From Streptomyces sp. NBRC 110028 (GTDB lineage: Bacteria; Actinomycetota; Actinomycetes; Streptomycetales; Streptomycetaceae): 64,000 bases of DNA. Each line of letters starts with the position of its first letter. Position 1 is the first letter of the stretch. The position numbers and the translations under genes were made by a program. The stretch lies in the NCBI RefSeq assembly GCF_001417735.1, contig NZ_BBUZ01000028.1, positions 62,001 to 126,000 of the forward strand, given 5' to 3'. Below are positions 34,510 through 43,825 of this stretch, piece by piece. Under the pieces are notes generated by a model that saw nothing but the letters and a program-made list of their open reading frames with translations, was not told the DNA's origin and ran no database searches.

Positions 34510-35505
34510 ATGACCGCAGCAGACCGTGAGCCCACCGGAACCCCCGTCGGCCCCGTAGGCCCAGTCGATTCATCCCGCATCCCGCGCTACGCGGGCCCCG
34601 CCACCTTCGCCCGGCTGCCGCGCGTCGACGAGGTCGGCGGCACCGCGGACGTCGCCGTGGTCGGCGTGCCCTTCGACACCGGCGTCTCCTACCGCCCCGG
34701 CGCCCGCTTCGGCGGCAACGCCATCCGCGAGGCGTCCCGGCTGCTGCGCCCGTACAACCCGGCGCAGGACGCGGCGCCCTTCGCCCTCGCCCAGGTCGCC
34801 GACGCCGGGGACATCGCCGCGAACCCGTTCGACATCAACGAGGCGGTGGAGACCGTCCAGGCCGCCGCCGACGACCTCCTCGACAGCGGCGCCCGCCTCA
34901 TGACCCTCGGCGGCGACCACACGATCGCCCTCCCGCTGCTGCGGTCCGTCGCCCGCAAGCACGGCCCGGTCGCCCTGCTGCACTTCGACGCCCACCTGGA
35001 CACCTGGGACACCTACTTCGGCGCCGAGTACACCCACGGCACGCCCTTCCGGCGCGCCGTCGAGGAGGGCATCCTCGACACCGCAGCCCTCTCGCACGTC
35101 GGCACCCGGGGCCCGCTGTACGGGAAGCAGGACCTGGACGACGACGCGAAGATGGGCTTCGGCATCGTCACCTCCGCCGATGTCATGCGGCGCGGTGTGG
35201 ACGAGGTCACCGACCAGCTGCGGCAGCGCATCGGCGACCGTCCCCTGTACATCTCCATCGACATCGACGTCCTGGACCCGGCCCACGCCCCCGGCACCGG
35301 CACCCCCGAGGCGGGCGGCCTCACCTCCCGCGAGCTGCTGGAGATCCTGCGCGGCCTGGCCGGCTGCCACCTGGTCTCCGCCGATCTGGTCGAGGTCGCC
35401 CCGGCGTACGACCACGCGGAGATCACCGCGGTGGCGGCCTCCCACACCGCGTACGAACTGACGACGATCATGGCCCGGCAGATCGCCGCCTCCCGCACCG
35501 CCTGA
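34510..35505 (+). CDS. speB: Agmatinase/ureohydrolase
   Basis: 331 aa, cytoplasmic Mn2+ enzyme of the arginase family. Metal-ligand motifs: TLGGDHTIALP, LHFDAHLDTWDTYFGAEYTHGT, ISIDIDVLDPAHAPGTGTPEAGGLTSRELLEI. It hydrolyses agmatine to putrescine and urea; related guanidinobutyrase or guanidinopropionase activity cannot be excluded. The start is the ATG in GCATGCATG with a -10-like box 7 bp before it; a longer in-frame start upstream has no support. The same gene stands near csp and the acyl-CoA genes in other Streptomyces. No operon partner is evident. Confidence 0.9.
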   Translation: MTAADREPTGTPVGPVGPVDSSRIPRYAGPATFARLPRVDEVGGTADVAVVGVPFDTGVSYRPGARFGGNAIREASRLLRPYNPAQDAAPFALAQVADAGDIAANPFDINEAVETVQAAADDLLDSGARLMTLGGDHTIALPLLRSVARKHGPVALLHFDAHLDTWDTYFGAEYTHGTPFRRAVEEGILDTAALSHVGTRGPLYGKQDLDDDAKMGFGIVTSADVMRRGVDEVTDQLRQRIGDRPLYISIDIDVLDPAHAPGTGTPEAGGLTSRELLEILRGLAGCHLVSADLVEVAPAYDHAEITAVAASHTAYELTTIMARQIAASRTA

Positions 35506-35514
35506 GCGCGCCCA

Positions 35515-35784
35515 TCAGCGCCTTCCCGCGAGCTCCCGAGGGCCGTACAGCGCCGCCGGGGCGCCGGTGTGGAGGGCCCAGTAGCGGTCGCCGTAGGACC
35601 AGTGCCACCACTCGGTCGGGTAGTTGACCAGCCCGGCGGAGGTCAGCGCCGTGCCCAGGGCGTCCCGGTGGGCGCGGGCCCCGGCGGGGATGTTCGCCGC
35701 CTCCGTGTAGCAGGCTCGGGCGCTCTCCTCCGGGGTCGCGTCCCAGGGGGTGCCCATGTCCAGCTCGTGCCCGTCCGCGCGCAC
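35515..35784 (-). pseudogene. C-terminal remnant of a D-Ala-D-Ala dipeptidase (VanX/DdpX type)
   Basis: 89 codons from GTG match the C-terminal part of M15D dipeptidases: DGHELDMGTPWDATPEESARACYT, then NYPTEWWHWSYGDRYWALHTG with the catalytic Glu and zinc-ligand His (E-W-W-H). The N-terminal half, including the SxHxxGxAxD zinc-binding motif, is absent; upstream codons give only Arg/Pro/Ser-rich sequence. The gene is thus truncated and almost certainly inactive. It lies tail-to-tail with the agmatinase gene. Confidence 0.72.
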
Positions 35785-36013
35785 GGGCGGGCGGGTGGTG
35801 CGCGAGAGCCGGGACGTACGCGAGGGCCGTCCGGGCGGGATGGAATCAACCCGCCCGCCTCAGCCGGGCCTGGTGCGCCCGACCGCGCGACCGCCCCGTT
35901 CCCACCCGTGAACGTGTGTTCAGGCAGTGAAGGCACCGCGCCGTCCATTGACCTGTTGTGTTCACCTCTTTATCGTCACTGCGACCGTCACCGGCGAACC
36001 ACGACGGAGAACA

Positions 36014-38740
36014 ATGACGTACTCCACCCCCCGGCTGCCGCGCACCGCCCGGCTGGTCGCACCGCTGCTCGTCTGCGGGCTGATCGCCGCCGTGCCTCCG
36101 GCGTCCGCCGCTCCCGAATCCGACTCCTCGGCGGCGGCCCGGGCCGCCGCCGGGGGCTGTGCGCGTGGGCCGTCCGGCGGCTGGGCGCTGACCTCGGACC
36201 GTATCGATCCCAAGGACAGCTACCACGCGTACGTGGGCAACGGCTATCTCGGGCAGCGCGTGCCGCCGAACGGCACCGGTTATACGGGCGGCGGCGACAA
36301 GACCGGATGGCCGCTGTTCACGCCCCGCTATGACGGCGCGTTCGTCTCCGGTCTGTACGCGCACAACGAGAAGACCACCGAGAACCGGCAGGTCGCGGCC
36401 GCCATTCCCAACTGGTCCACGCTGAACGTGGCCACCGGGGGCAGGGGTTCGCAGACCTTCGGCCCGGGGACGTCCGCGGGGCGCGTCTCGCACTACCGGC
36501 AGACCGTCTCCATGCGCTGCGGCTTCGTCCGTACGTCCCTCACCTGGACGGCGTCCGACGGCCGCGCCACCGACCTCACCTACGACGTGCTCGCCGACCG
36601 GAACGACGCGCACGTGGGCGCCGTGCGGCTGCGCATGACCCCGCACTGGAGCGGCGACGCCACCGTCACCGACCGCATCGACGGGCGCGGCGCGCGCCGC
36701 ATGACGCAGACCGGCGGTGGAACGCACGGCGACCGTACGGTCGATGTGGCCTTCCGTACGGACGGCACCGATACCGACGGCGCCGTCGCGTCCACCCTGC
36801 GGCCCGGGCGTAACGTACAGAACACGAACGCGGAACGGGCCGCTCCGGAGGGCAAGTTGAGCGCCCGGCAGGCCGTCCGCTTCCCGGTGCGGCAGGGCCG
36901 CGCGTACGAGTTCACCAAGTACGTCGGCGTCGACACCGCGCTGACCTCCCACGCCCCGCGCGCCGACGCCGTCGCCGCCTCCCGGCGGGCCGCCGACCGT
37001 GGCTGGCCCGCGCTGTTCGCCGAGCACACCGCCGCCTGGCTAAAGCTCTGGCGCTCCGACATCGAGATCGGCGGGCGCCGGCAGCGCGATCTGCGGGACT
37101 GGGTGCGCTCCGCGCAGTACGGGCTGCTGTCCGCCACCCGCGCGGGCTCCCGCAACAGCATCTCCCCGACCGGGCTGACCAGCGACAACTACGGCGGCCT
37201 GATCTTCTGGGACGCCGAGACCTGGATGTACCCGGGGCTGCTGGCGAGCCACCCCGAACTGGCCAGGTCCGTGGTCGAGTACCGCTACAAGACCCGCGCG
37301 GGCGCCCGCGGCAACGCGCGCAAGCTCGGCTATCCCGGACTCTTCTACCCCTGGACCAGCGCGAGCAAGGGCGGGCTGTGGACCGAGTGCCACAGCTGGG
37401 ACCCGCCGCACTGCCGCACCCAGAACCACCTGCAGAGCGATATCGCCCTCGCGGCCTGGCAGTACTTCCAGGCCACCGGCGACGCCACCTGGCTGCGTGA
37501 GCGCGGCTGGCCGGTGCTCAAGGGGATCGCCGAGTTCTGGGCCGGGCGCGTCACCCACAACGCCGACGGCAGCTACTCCATCAAAAACGTCGCGGGCCCC
37601 GACGAGTACAGCAACGGCGTGGACGACGCGGTGTTCACCAACGCCGGAGCCGCCACCGCCCTGCGCGACGCCGCCCGCGCCGCCCGCGTCCTCGGCGAGA
37701 AGCCCCCCGCCGCCTGGACCCGGATCGCGGACCAGCTGCGCATCCCGTACGACAAGAAGAAGCAGGTCTTCCAGCAGTACGACGGCTACAAGGGCTCGCT
37801 GATCAAGCAGGCGGACACCGTGCTGCTCATGTACCCGCTGGAGTGGCCGATGTCCCGGGAGGCCGCCGCCAAGACGCTCGACTACTACGCGGCGCGCACC
37901 GACCCGGATGGCCCGGCCATGACCGACTCGGTCCACGCGATCGACGCCGCGTCCATCGGGGAGCCCGGCTGCTCCTCGTACACGTACCTGATGCGCTCCA
38001 TCAAACCGTTCGTGCGCGGCCCGTTCGACCAGTTCTCGGAGGCTCGCGGCGAGAAGGCGGGCGCCGAGGACCCGCTGGCCGGGTCGCCCGCGCAGGACTT
38101 CCTCACCGGCAAGGGCGGCTTCCTCCAGGTCTTCACCCACGGCCTGACCGGGATGCGGATGCGCGAGGACGCCGTACGGCTCGACCCCACGCTGCCGCCG
38201 CAGCTGAGCGACGGCGTGCGCCTGCGTGGCCTGCGCTGGCAGGGCCGTACGTACGACGTGGCGATCGGCCCGCACGAGACGACGGTGCGGCTGACCGCCG
38301 GTGCGCCGTTCGACATCGAGACGCCGCAGGGCGGGAAGCAGGTCGTGAGCGAGGGCGCCCCCGCCGTCCTCAAGACCCGCCGCCCGGACCTCACCCCGAC
38401 CACCAACCTCGCCCGCTGCCAGGAGGCGACGGCGAGTTCGCGGGAGCCGGGCATGGAGCCGGGCGCCGCCGTCGACGGCAACGCGGCCACCGCCTGGGTG
38501 CCCGACGCGGCCCGGGGCACGCTCACCGCCGACCTCGGCCGGACCGTACGGATCGGTGAGGTCACCCCGCGGTGGACCACCACCCGGCCCGCCTCGCACC
38601 GCGTCGAGACCTCGCTCGACGGCAGGCACTGGCGCGACGGGACGACGGGCCCGGCCCGCTACGTCCGCGTCACGCTGCGCTCGGCGGACGACAAGAAGCG
38701 TGCGGGCATCGAGGAGCTGAAGGTGACGCGGGACCGGTGA
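36014..38740 (+). CDS. Secreted GH65-type glucosidase (acid trehalase-like) with discoidin domain
   Basis: 908 aa. ATG with GGAG 5 bp upstream, then a signal peptide (about 1-30). GH65 layout: N-terminal beta-sandwich (about 50-330), linker, and (alpha/alpha)6 barrel (about 350-690). The catalytic acid is E531 in VAGPDEYSNG, and FWDAETWMYPGLLASHPE is the conserved barrel start. The C-terminus (about 785-905; CQEATASS ... VDGNAATAWVPD) is an F5/8 type C carbohydrate-binding module. It resembles eukaryotic acid trehalase/ATHL1 more than phosphorylases. It probably hydrolyses an alpha-glucoside outside the cell; the substrate is not fixed by sequence. Confidence 0.85.
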   Translation: MTYSTPRLPRTARLVAPLLVCGLIAAVPPASAAPESDSSAAARAAAGGCARGPSGGWALTSDRIDPKDSYHAYVGNGYLGQRVPPNGTGYTGGGDKTGWPLFTPRYDGAFVSGLYAHNEKTTENRQVAAAIPNWSTLNVATGGRGSQTFGPGTSAGRVSHYRQTVSMRCGFVRTSLTWTASDGRATDLTYDVLADRNDAHVGAVRLRMTPHWSGDATVTDRIDGRGARRMTQTGGGTHGDRTVDVAFRTDGTDTDGAVASTLRPGRNVQNTNAERAAPEGKLSARQAVRFPVRQGRAYEFTKYVGVDTALTSHAPRADAVAASRRAADRGWPALFAEHTAAWLKLWRSDIEIGGRRQRDLRDWVRSAQYGLLSATRAGSRNSISPTGLTSDNYGGLIFWDAETWMYPGLLASHPELARSVVEYRYKTRAGARGNARKLGYPGLFYPWTSASKGGLWTECHSWDPPHCRTQNHLQSDIALAAWQYFQATGDATWLRERGWPVLKGIAEFWAGRVTHNADGSYSIKNVAGPDEYSNGVDDAVFTNAGAATALRDAARAARVLGEKPPAAWTRIADQLRIPYDKKKQVFQQYDGYKGSLIKQADTVLLMYPLEWPMSREAAAKTLDYYAARTDPDGPAMTDSVHAIDAASIGEPGCSSYTYLMRSIKPFVRGPFDQFSEARGEKAGAEDPLAGSPAQDFLTGKGGFLQVFTHGLTGMRMREDAVRLDPTLPPQLSDGVRLRGLRWQGRTYDVAIGPHETTVRLTAGAPFDIETPQGGKQVVSEGAPAVLKTRRPDLTPTTNLARCQEATASSREPGMEPGAAVDGNAATAWVPDAARGTLTADLGRTVRIGEVTPRWTTTRPASHRVETSLDGRHWRDGTTGPARYVRVTLRSADDKKRAGIEELKVTRDR

Positions 38741-38761
38741 CCCGCGGACCGGGCAGCGCGG

Positions 38762-38787
38762 CGCCGGTGTACCTCGGTACGCCGGCG
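38762..38787. terminator. Hairpin after the GH65 gene
   Basis: CGCCGGTGTACC pairs with GGTACGCCGGCG with one G-T pair, 22 bp after the stop. Confidence 0.5.
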
Positions 38788-38820
38788 TCGCGTCGCGTCA
38801 CGGTGCGGTCCTCCTGAGCG

Positions 38821-38879
38821 TGGACCGACTGAACGGGGACCGACTGAGCATGGACCAATTCTTATACCGGCATTAGTAT
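38821..38879 (+). promoter_or_regulatory. 15-bp-period repeats leading into the XRE promoter
   Basis: GGACCGACTGA occurs at 38822-38832 and 38837-38847, and GGACC again at 38852-38856, a 15-bp period. The third copy (TGGACC) lies 17 bp before TAGTAT (38874-38879), giving a plausible -35/-10 pair; the ATG follows 7 bp later (leaderless). An ATAC-N8-GTAT dyad overlaps the -10. The repeats look like a binding array for an autoregulator. Confidence 0.5.
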
Positions 38880-38886
38880 CACGGTC

Positions 38887-39168
38887 ATGGTGCGCACTCC
38901 TCTCACTCCGCTGGAACGCGAACGCGGCCGCTTCCTCGGCGCCCTGCTGCGACAGGCCCGCGGCGAACGCAGCATGGCGGCCGTCGCCGCCGGGGCCGGG
39001 ATCTCGGCCGAGACCCTCCGCAAGATCGAGACCGGCCGGGCCCCCACCCCCGCCTTCTTCACGATCGCCGCCCTGGCCACCGCCCTCGGCCTGCGGCTGG
39101 ACGACATCGCGGCCCGCTGCGCCGCGGTCACCATCCCGGAGGAGGCGCCGCGCGACGAGGCGGCGTAA
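38887..39168 (+). CDS. Small XRE-family regulator
   Basis: 93 aa, single HTH domain (about residues 12-75: RGRFLGALLRQARGERSMAAVAAGAGISAETLRKIETGRAPTPAFFTIAALATALGL). No second domain. Transcribed leaderless from the promoter described above, whose direct repeats are the natural candidate operator. It stands alone between the GH65 gene and the ABC exporter, so its targets are unknown; the exporter starts 95 bp downstream with its own ribosome site and could be co-transcribed. Confidence 0.85.
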   Translation: MVRTPLTPLERERGRFLGALLRQARGERSMAAVAAGAGISAETLRKIETGRAPTPAFFTIAALATALGLRLDDIAARCAAVTIPEEAPRDEAA

Positions 39169-39263
39169 AGGCCCCGGCCCCCGACCGATTGTTGCGGAAG
39201 GATGAAATCCGCACACCTGTGTGTTGGGCCTTCCGGTAGCAGTGGAGAACCGGGAGGTCACGG

Positions 39264-42200
39264 GTGGCGGACGGCAAGGGCGACAAGGGCGGCACAGGCG
39301 AGGGCGGCACAGGTGACGCGACGGATACCGGCGCGGGGTCCGGCTGGGCACGGCGGCTGATCCGCCACAGCATGCGGTACCGCCGCAATGTGCTGCTCGC
39401 GCTCGGGGCATCGCTCGCCGGGATGGGCGTGATGGCGCTGGTCCCGCTCGTCACCAAGCTGATCATCGACGAGGTGATCGTCCGGCACGACCGGGCGCTC
39501 GCGCCCTGGGCCGTGCTGCTGATCGTCGCGGCCCTCGTCGTCTACGCCCTCACCTACGTCCGCCGCTTCTACGGCGGACGGCTCGCGCTCGACGTCCAGC
39601 ACGATCTGCGGACCGAGATGTACGACTCGCTCGTCCGCCTCGACGGCAGGCGCCAGGACGAGCTGTCCACCGGCCAGATCGTCGGCCGGGCCACCAGCGA
39701 CCTCCAACTGGTCCAGGGCCTGCTCTTCATGGTGCCGATGATGATCGGCAACGTGCTGCTCTTCCTGGTCTCCCTCGTCGTGATGGCCGTGCTCTCCCCG
39801 CTGCTCACCGTCGTCGCCCTCGCCGTCGCCCCCGCCCTGTGGGTCCTCGCCTCGCGCAGCCGCGTCCGGCTCTTCCCCGCCACCTGGTACGCCCAGGGGC
39901 AGGCCGCCGCCGTCGCCGGGGTCGTGGACGGGGCCGTCACCGGCGTGCGCGTCGTCAAGGGCTTCGGCCAGGAGGCCCAGGAGGCGGGCAAGCTCCGCGA
40001 GGTCGGCCGTAAGCTCTTCGCCGCCCGGCTGCGCACGGTCCGGCTCAACGCCCGCTACACCCCCGCCCTCCAGGCCGTCCCCGCCCTCGGCCAGGTCGCG
40101 ATGCTGGCGCTCGGCGGCTGGATGGCCACCCGCGGGCAGATCACCCTCGGCACGTTCGTCGCCTTCTCGACCTACCTCGCGCAGCTCGTCGGCCCGGTGC
40201 GGATGCTCACCATGATGCTGACCGTCGGCCAGCAGGCCCGGGCCGGAGTCGAGCGGGTCTACGAACTCATCGACACCGAACCGGTCATCCAGGAGCGCCC
40301 GGACGCGCGCGAACTGCCCGCCGACGCACCCGCCACGGTCGAGTTCGATCACGTCAGCTTCGGCTACGACGCCGACCGGCCCGTGCTCTCCGAGGTGTCG
40401 CTGCGCATCGAACCGGGCGAGACGGTCGCCGTGGTCGGCGCCTCGGGCAGCGGCAAATCCACCCTGTCCCTGCTGCTGCCCCGCTTCTACGACGTGACGG
40501 ACGGAGCGGTGCGGATCGGCGGCCACGACGTCCGCGAGCTGACGTACGCCTCGCTGCGCGCCGCCATCGGGCTCGTCCCCGAGGACAGCTTCCTCTTCTC
40601 CGACACCGTGCGCGCCAACCTCGCCTACGGGCTGCCGGACGCCGACGACGAGCAGATCAGGGCCGCCGCCCGGGCCGCCCAGGCCGACGGCTTCATCTCC
40701 GCCCTCCCCGACGGCTACGACACCCAGGTCGGCGAGCAGGGACTCACCCTCTCCGGCGGCCAGCGCCAGCGCATGGCCCTGGCCCGCGCGATCCTCACCG
40801 ACCCCCGGCTGCTCGTCCTCGACGACGCCACCTCGGCGGTCGACGCGCGCGTGGAGCACGAGATCCACGAGGCGCTGCGCGGCGTCATGGCGGGCCGTAC
40901 GACCCTCCTCATCGCCCACCGTCTGTCCACCCTCGCCCTCGCCGACCGCATCGCCGTCCTGGACGGCGGCCGCCTGGTGGACCTCGGTACGGACGAGGAA
41001 CTGCGCAAGCGGTGCGCGCTGTACCGCCGCCTGCTGACGGACCCGGACGAGCTGAGCGGCATCGCCCGCGACCCGGCCGGGCGCCTGGCCGTGCGGCCGC
41101 GCGGCGGGGACGACCCGGAGCACGCGGGTCCGGCGGTGGCGGGGCTCGCCGGGTCGTTCGGCGGCGAGGCCGCCGCCACCGCGCTGGTCGAGCCGTGCCG
41201 CGACGGCACGGCGCACGGGAACGGCGACGGCACCGTCGACGCCGACCGGCCGGCGGCGCGCGGCGGCGACGATCCCGGGCACGCCGCGCCGCGCGCGGAC
41301 AGCGTGACCCCCGAGCTGTGGGTGCGGCGCGACGGGGACGGCCGGACCGCCCCGGAGGCGCGCTCCACCGCCACGCCCGCCCCCGGGATGGCCGGGGCGC
41401 TGGCCGGAATGCCCGCCACCCCGGACCTGCTGGCCAAGGTGGAGGCCCTGCCGCCCGCCACCGACATGCCCGAGGTGGACGAGGAGCGGGCCGCGCGGCC
41501 CGAAGAGGCCTACGGGCTGCGGCAGTTGCTGCGCGGGTTCAGGGCGCCCCTGCTGCTCTGCCTGCTGCTGGTGGCGGTCGACGCGGTGTCCGGGCTGCTG
41601 CTGCCCGTGCTCATCAGGCACGGCATCGACCAGGGCGTCCAGCGCCTCGCGCTCGGGGCGGTGTGGGCGGCGTCCGGGCTGGCGCTGGTCGTCGTCCTCG
41701 TGCAGTGGGCCGCGCAGTTCGGCGAGACGCGGCTGACCGGCCGCACCGGTGAGCGCATGCTGTACGCCCTGCGGGTCAAGATCTTCGCGCAGTTGCAGCG
41801 GCTCGGGCTCGACTACTACGAGCGCGAGCTGACCGGCAAGATCATGACGCGGATGACCACCGACGTGGACGCCTTGTCGTCGTTCCTGCAGACCGGTCTG
41901 GTCACCGCCGTCGTCAGCCTGCTGACCTTCTTCGGGATCCTGGTCGCGCTCCTGGTGATCGACGTCCAGCTGGCGCTGGTGGTGTTCGCGACCCTGCCGC
42001 CGCTGATCATCGGCACGTTCGTCTTCCGCCGCAAGAGCGTCAAGGCGTACGAACTGGCCCGCGAGCGCGTGGGCACCGTCAACGCCGACCTCCAGGAGAG
42101 CGTGGCGGGGCTGCGGATCGTGCAGGCGTTCCGGCGCGAGCGCGTCGGCCGGGAGCGGTTCGCCGCGCGCAGCGACGCGTACCGGCAGGCGCGGGTGCGC

Positions 42201-43256
42201 GGCCAGTGGCTGATCTCGGTGTACTTCCCGTTCGTCCAGCTGCTGTCGTCCACCGCCGCCGCGCTGGTGCTGATCGTCGGCTCCGGGCGGGTGAGCGACG
42301 GGACGCTGACGGCGGGCGCGCTGGTCGCCTATCTGCTCTACATCGACCTGTTCTTCGCGCCCGTGCAGCAGCTCTCCCAGGTGTTCGACGGCTATCAGCA
42401 GGCCACGGTGTCGCTGGGCCGCATCCAGGAGCTGCTGCGCGAGCCGACCACCACCCCGGCGCCGAAGAACCCGCGCGCGGTGCGGACGGTCCGCGGCGAG
42501 GTCGCCTTCGAGGACGTGCGCTTCCGGTACGGCGGCGACGGGGCGGGGGCCGCCGAGGAGGCCCTGTCGGGCATCGACCTGACGATCCCGGCCGGGCAGA
42601 CGGTGGCGTTCGTGGGGGAGACGGGCGCGGGCAAGTCCACGCTGGTCAAGCTGGTCGCCCGCTTCTACGACCCGACCGGCGGCGCCGTACGGGTCGACGG
42701 CACGGATCTGCGCGAGCTGGACCTCACCGCCTACCGCAACCGGCTGGGCGTGGTCCCGCAGGAGCCGTATCTCTTCCCCGGGACCGTGCGCGACGCCATC
42801 GCCTACGGGCGTCCCGGCGCGAGCGACGCCGAAGTGGAGGCGGCCGCGCGGGCGGTCGGCGCCCACGCCATGGTGGCCTCGCTCGACGGCGGCTATCTGC
42901 ACGCGGTCTCCGAGCGCGGGCGCAATCTGTCGGCCGGGCAGCGCCAGCTGATCGCACTCGCGCGCGCCGAGCTGGTCGACCCGGACATCCTGCTGCTCGA
43001 CGAGGCCACGGCCGCGCTCGACCTGGCCACCGAGGCCCTGGTCAACCAGGCCACGGACCGGCTGGCGGGCCGTCGCACCACGCTGGTCGTCGCGCACCGG
43101 CTGACCACCGCGGCCCGCGCGGACCGGGTGGTGGTCCTGGATCACGGACGGGTGGTCGAGGACGGTACGCACGACGAGCTGGTGGCACGGCCTGACGGCC
43201 GGTATGCCGAGCTGTGGCGCACCTTCACGGGAGAGACGGCCCCGGTGGGGGCGTGA
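39264..43256 (+). CDS. Fused ABC exporter (TMD-NBD-TMD-NBD) with one degenerate ATP site
   Basis: 1330 aa from GTG with GGAGG 7 bp upstream. Two complete half-exporters are joined by an Ala/Pro/Asp-rich linker (about 595-750). NBD1: Walker A GASGSGKST (~392), signature LSGGQRQR, Walker B LLVLDDATSAVD, i.e. Asp in place of the catalytic Glu. NBD2: Walker A GETGAGKST (~1118), signature LSAGQRQL, Walker B ILLLDEATAALD with the Glu. One composite site (NBD1 Walker B plus NBD2 signature) is degenerate and the other is canonical, as in heterodimeric multidrug exporters such as TM287/288. Bacterial fusions of this kind are usually drug or lipid exporters. Substrate unknown. Confidence 0.93.
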   Translation: MADGKGDKGGTGEGGTGDATDTGAGSGWARRLIRHSMRYRRNVLLALGASLAGMGVMALVPLVTKLIIDEVIVRHDRALAPWAVLLIVAALVVYALTYVRRFYGGRLALDVQHDLRTEMYDSLVRLDGRRQDELSTGQIVGRATSDLQLVQGLLFMVPMMIGNVLLFLVSLVVMAVLSPLLTVVALAVAPALWVLASRSRVRLFPATWYAQGQAAAVAGVVDGAVTGVRVVKGFGQEAQEAGKLREVGRKLFAARLRTVRLNARYTPALQAVPALGQVAMLALGGWMATRGQITLGTFVAFSTYLAQLVGPVRMLTMMLTVGQQARAGVERVYELIDTEPVIQERPDARELPADAPATVEFDHVSFGYDADRPVLSEVSLRIEPGETVAVVGASGSGKSTLSLLLPRFYDVTDGAVRIGGHDVRELTYASLRAAIGLVPEDSFLFSDTVRANLAYGLPDADDEQIRAAARAAQADGFISALPDGYDTQVGEQGLTLSGGQRQRMALARAILTDPRLLVLDDATSAVDARVEHEIHEALRGVMAGRTTLLIAHRLSTLALADRIAVLDGGRLVDLGTDEELRKRCALYRRLLTDPDELSGIARDPAGRLAVRPRGGDDPEHAGPAVAGLAGSFGGEAAATALVEPCRDGTAHGNGDGTVDADRPAARGGDDPGHAAPRADSVTPELWVRRDGDGRTAPEARSTATPAPGMAGALAGMPATPDLLAKVEALPPATDMPEVDEERAARPEEAYGLRQLLRGFRAPLLLCLLLVAVDAVSGLLLPVLIRHGIDQGVQRLALGAVWAASGLALVVVLVQWAAQFGETRLTGRTGERMLYALRVKIFAQLQRLGLDYYERELTGKIMTRMTTDVDALSSFLQTGLVTAVVSLLTFFGILVALLVIDVQLALVVFATLPPLIIGTFVFRRKSVKAYELARERVGTVNADLQESVAGLRIVQAFRRERVGRERFAARSDAYRQARVRGQWLISVYFPFVQLLSSTAAALVLIVGSGRVSDGTLTAGALVAYLLYIDLFFAPVQQLSQVFDGYQQATVSLGRIQELLREPTTTPAPKNPRAVRTVRGEVAFEDVRFRYGGDGAGAAEEALSGIDLTIPAGQTVAFVGETGAGKSTLVKLVARFYDPTGGAVRVDGTDLRELDLTAYRNRLGVVPQEPYLFPGTVRDAIAYGRPGASDAEVEAAARAVGAHAMVASLDGGYLHAVSERGRNLSAGQRQLIALARAELVDPDILLLDEATAALDLATEALVNQATDRLAGRRTTLVVAHRLTTAARADRVVVLDHGRVVEDGTHDELVARPDGRYAELWRTFTGETAPVGA

Positions 43257-43363
43257 CGCCCCCGCCGTCGGGGCGGGTTCGGCCGCCTCAGGAGTGCGCC
43301 GTCCGGCCGTGAACTATACGGCCGGTAACTCTCGGCGTTCGCCGCTCATCACATACCGTGACG

Positions 43364-43825
43364 TCACGGTTCCATGCCGCTCGCCCTCGCGATGCCCTCC
43401 ACCTCGCGCCGGTCCGCCTCCCGCTGCTCCGCCTCGGCCGCCACGCGCTGCTTGTGGCGGTGCAGGAAGTCGGGGTCCTGGGCCCGGTCCTGGGGCACCA
43501 GCACCTTCATGCCCTTGGCGTGCGGGCTGTCGCCGAGGTCGACGACCACCCGCTCGTCCTGGGAGGTGAGCAGGCCGAAGAGCACCAGCAGCTCGGCCTG
43601 GAGTGCGGGGGTGAACAGCTCTTTCTCCTCGGGCCCCATGCCGAGTTCGTACGTCCCCCCGCGGACGGCCGGTGAGGTGCTCAGCTCGCGCAGCAGCCGC
43701 ATGAGCAGCTCCAGCGAGCGCGGATCGATTCGTTCCTGTAATTCGGTCAGATACTGCGTCAGCCGCTCGGCCCGTTCGCTCCGGTCGTGCCGTTCGTCTC
43801 GGTCCATGTCAGCAGGATGCGCCAT
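43364..43825 (-). CDS. Charged soluble protein of unknown function
   Basis: 153 aa from the ATG at 43825 (or 147 from 43807; neither ribosome site is strong). Strongly charged at both ends (DMDRDERHDRSERAERL; RHKQRVAAEAEQREADRREVE), with a central conserved-looking part (LELLMRLLRELSTSPAVRGGTYELGMGPEEKELFTPALQAELLVLFGLL, residues about 40-90). Probably helical, no membrane segment. Convergent with the ABC exporter. No family recognised. Confidence 0.65.
   Translation of the reverse strand: MAHPADMDRDERHDRSERAERLTQYLTELQERIDPRSLELLMRLLRELSTSPAVRGGTYELGMGPEEKELFTPALQAELLVLFGLLTSQDERVVVDLGDSPHAKGMKVLVPQDRAQDPDFLHRHKQRVAAEAEQREADRREVEGIARASGMEP

Noticed and set aside
39258..43172. 1304-codon open frame antisense to the ABC exporter
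   Set aside because: An artefact of high GC third-position bias opposite a real gene; composition is low-complexity Gly/Arg/Asp/His and has no domain.
43247..43263. GGGGGCG-TGA-CGCCCCC hairpin at the ABC exporter stop
   Set aside because: The loop is three bases and the stem overlaps the coding end; not reported as a terminator.
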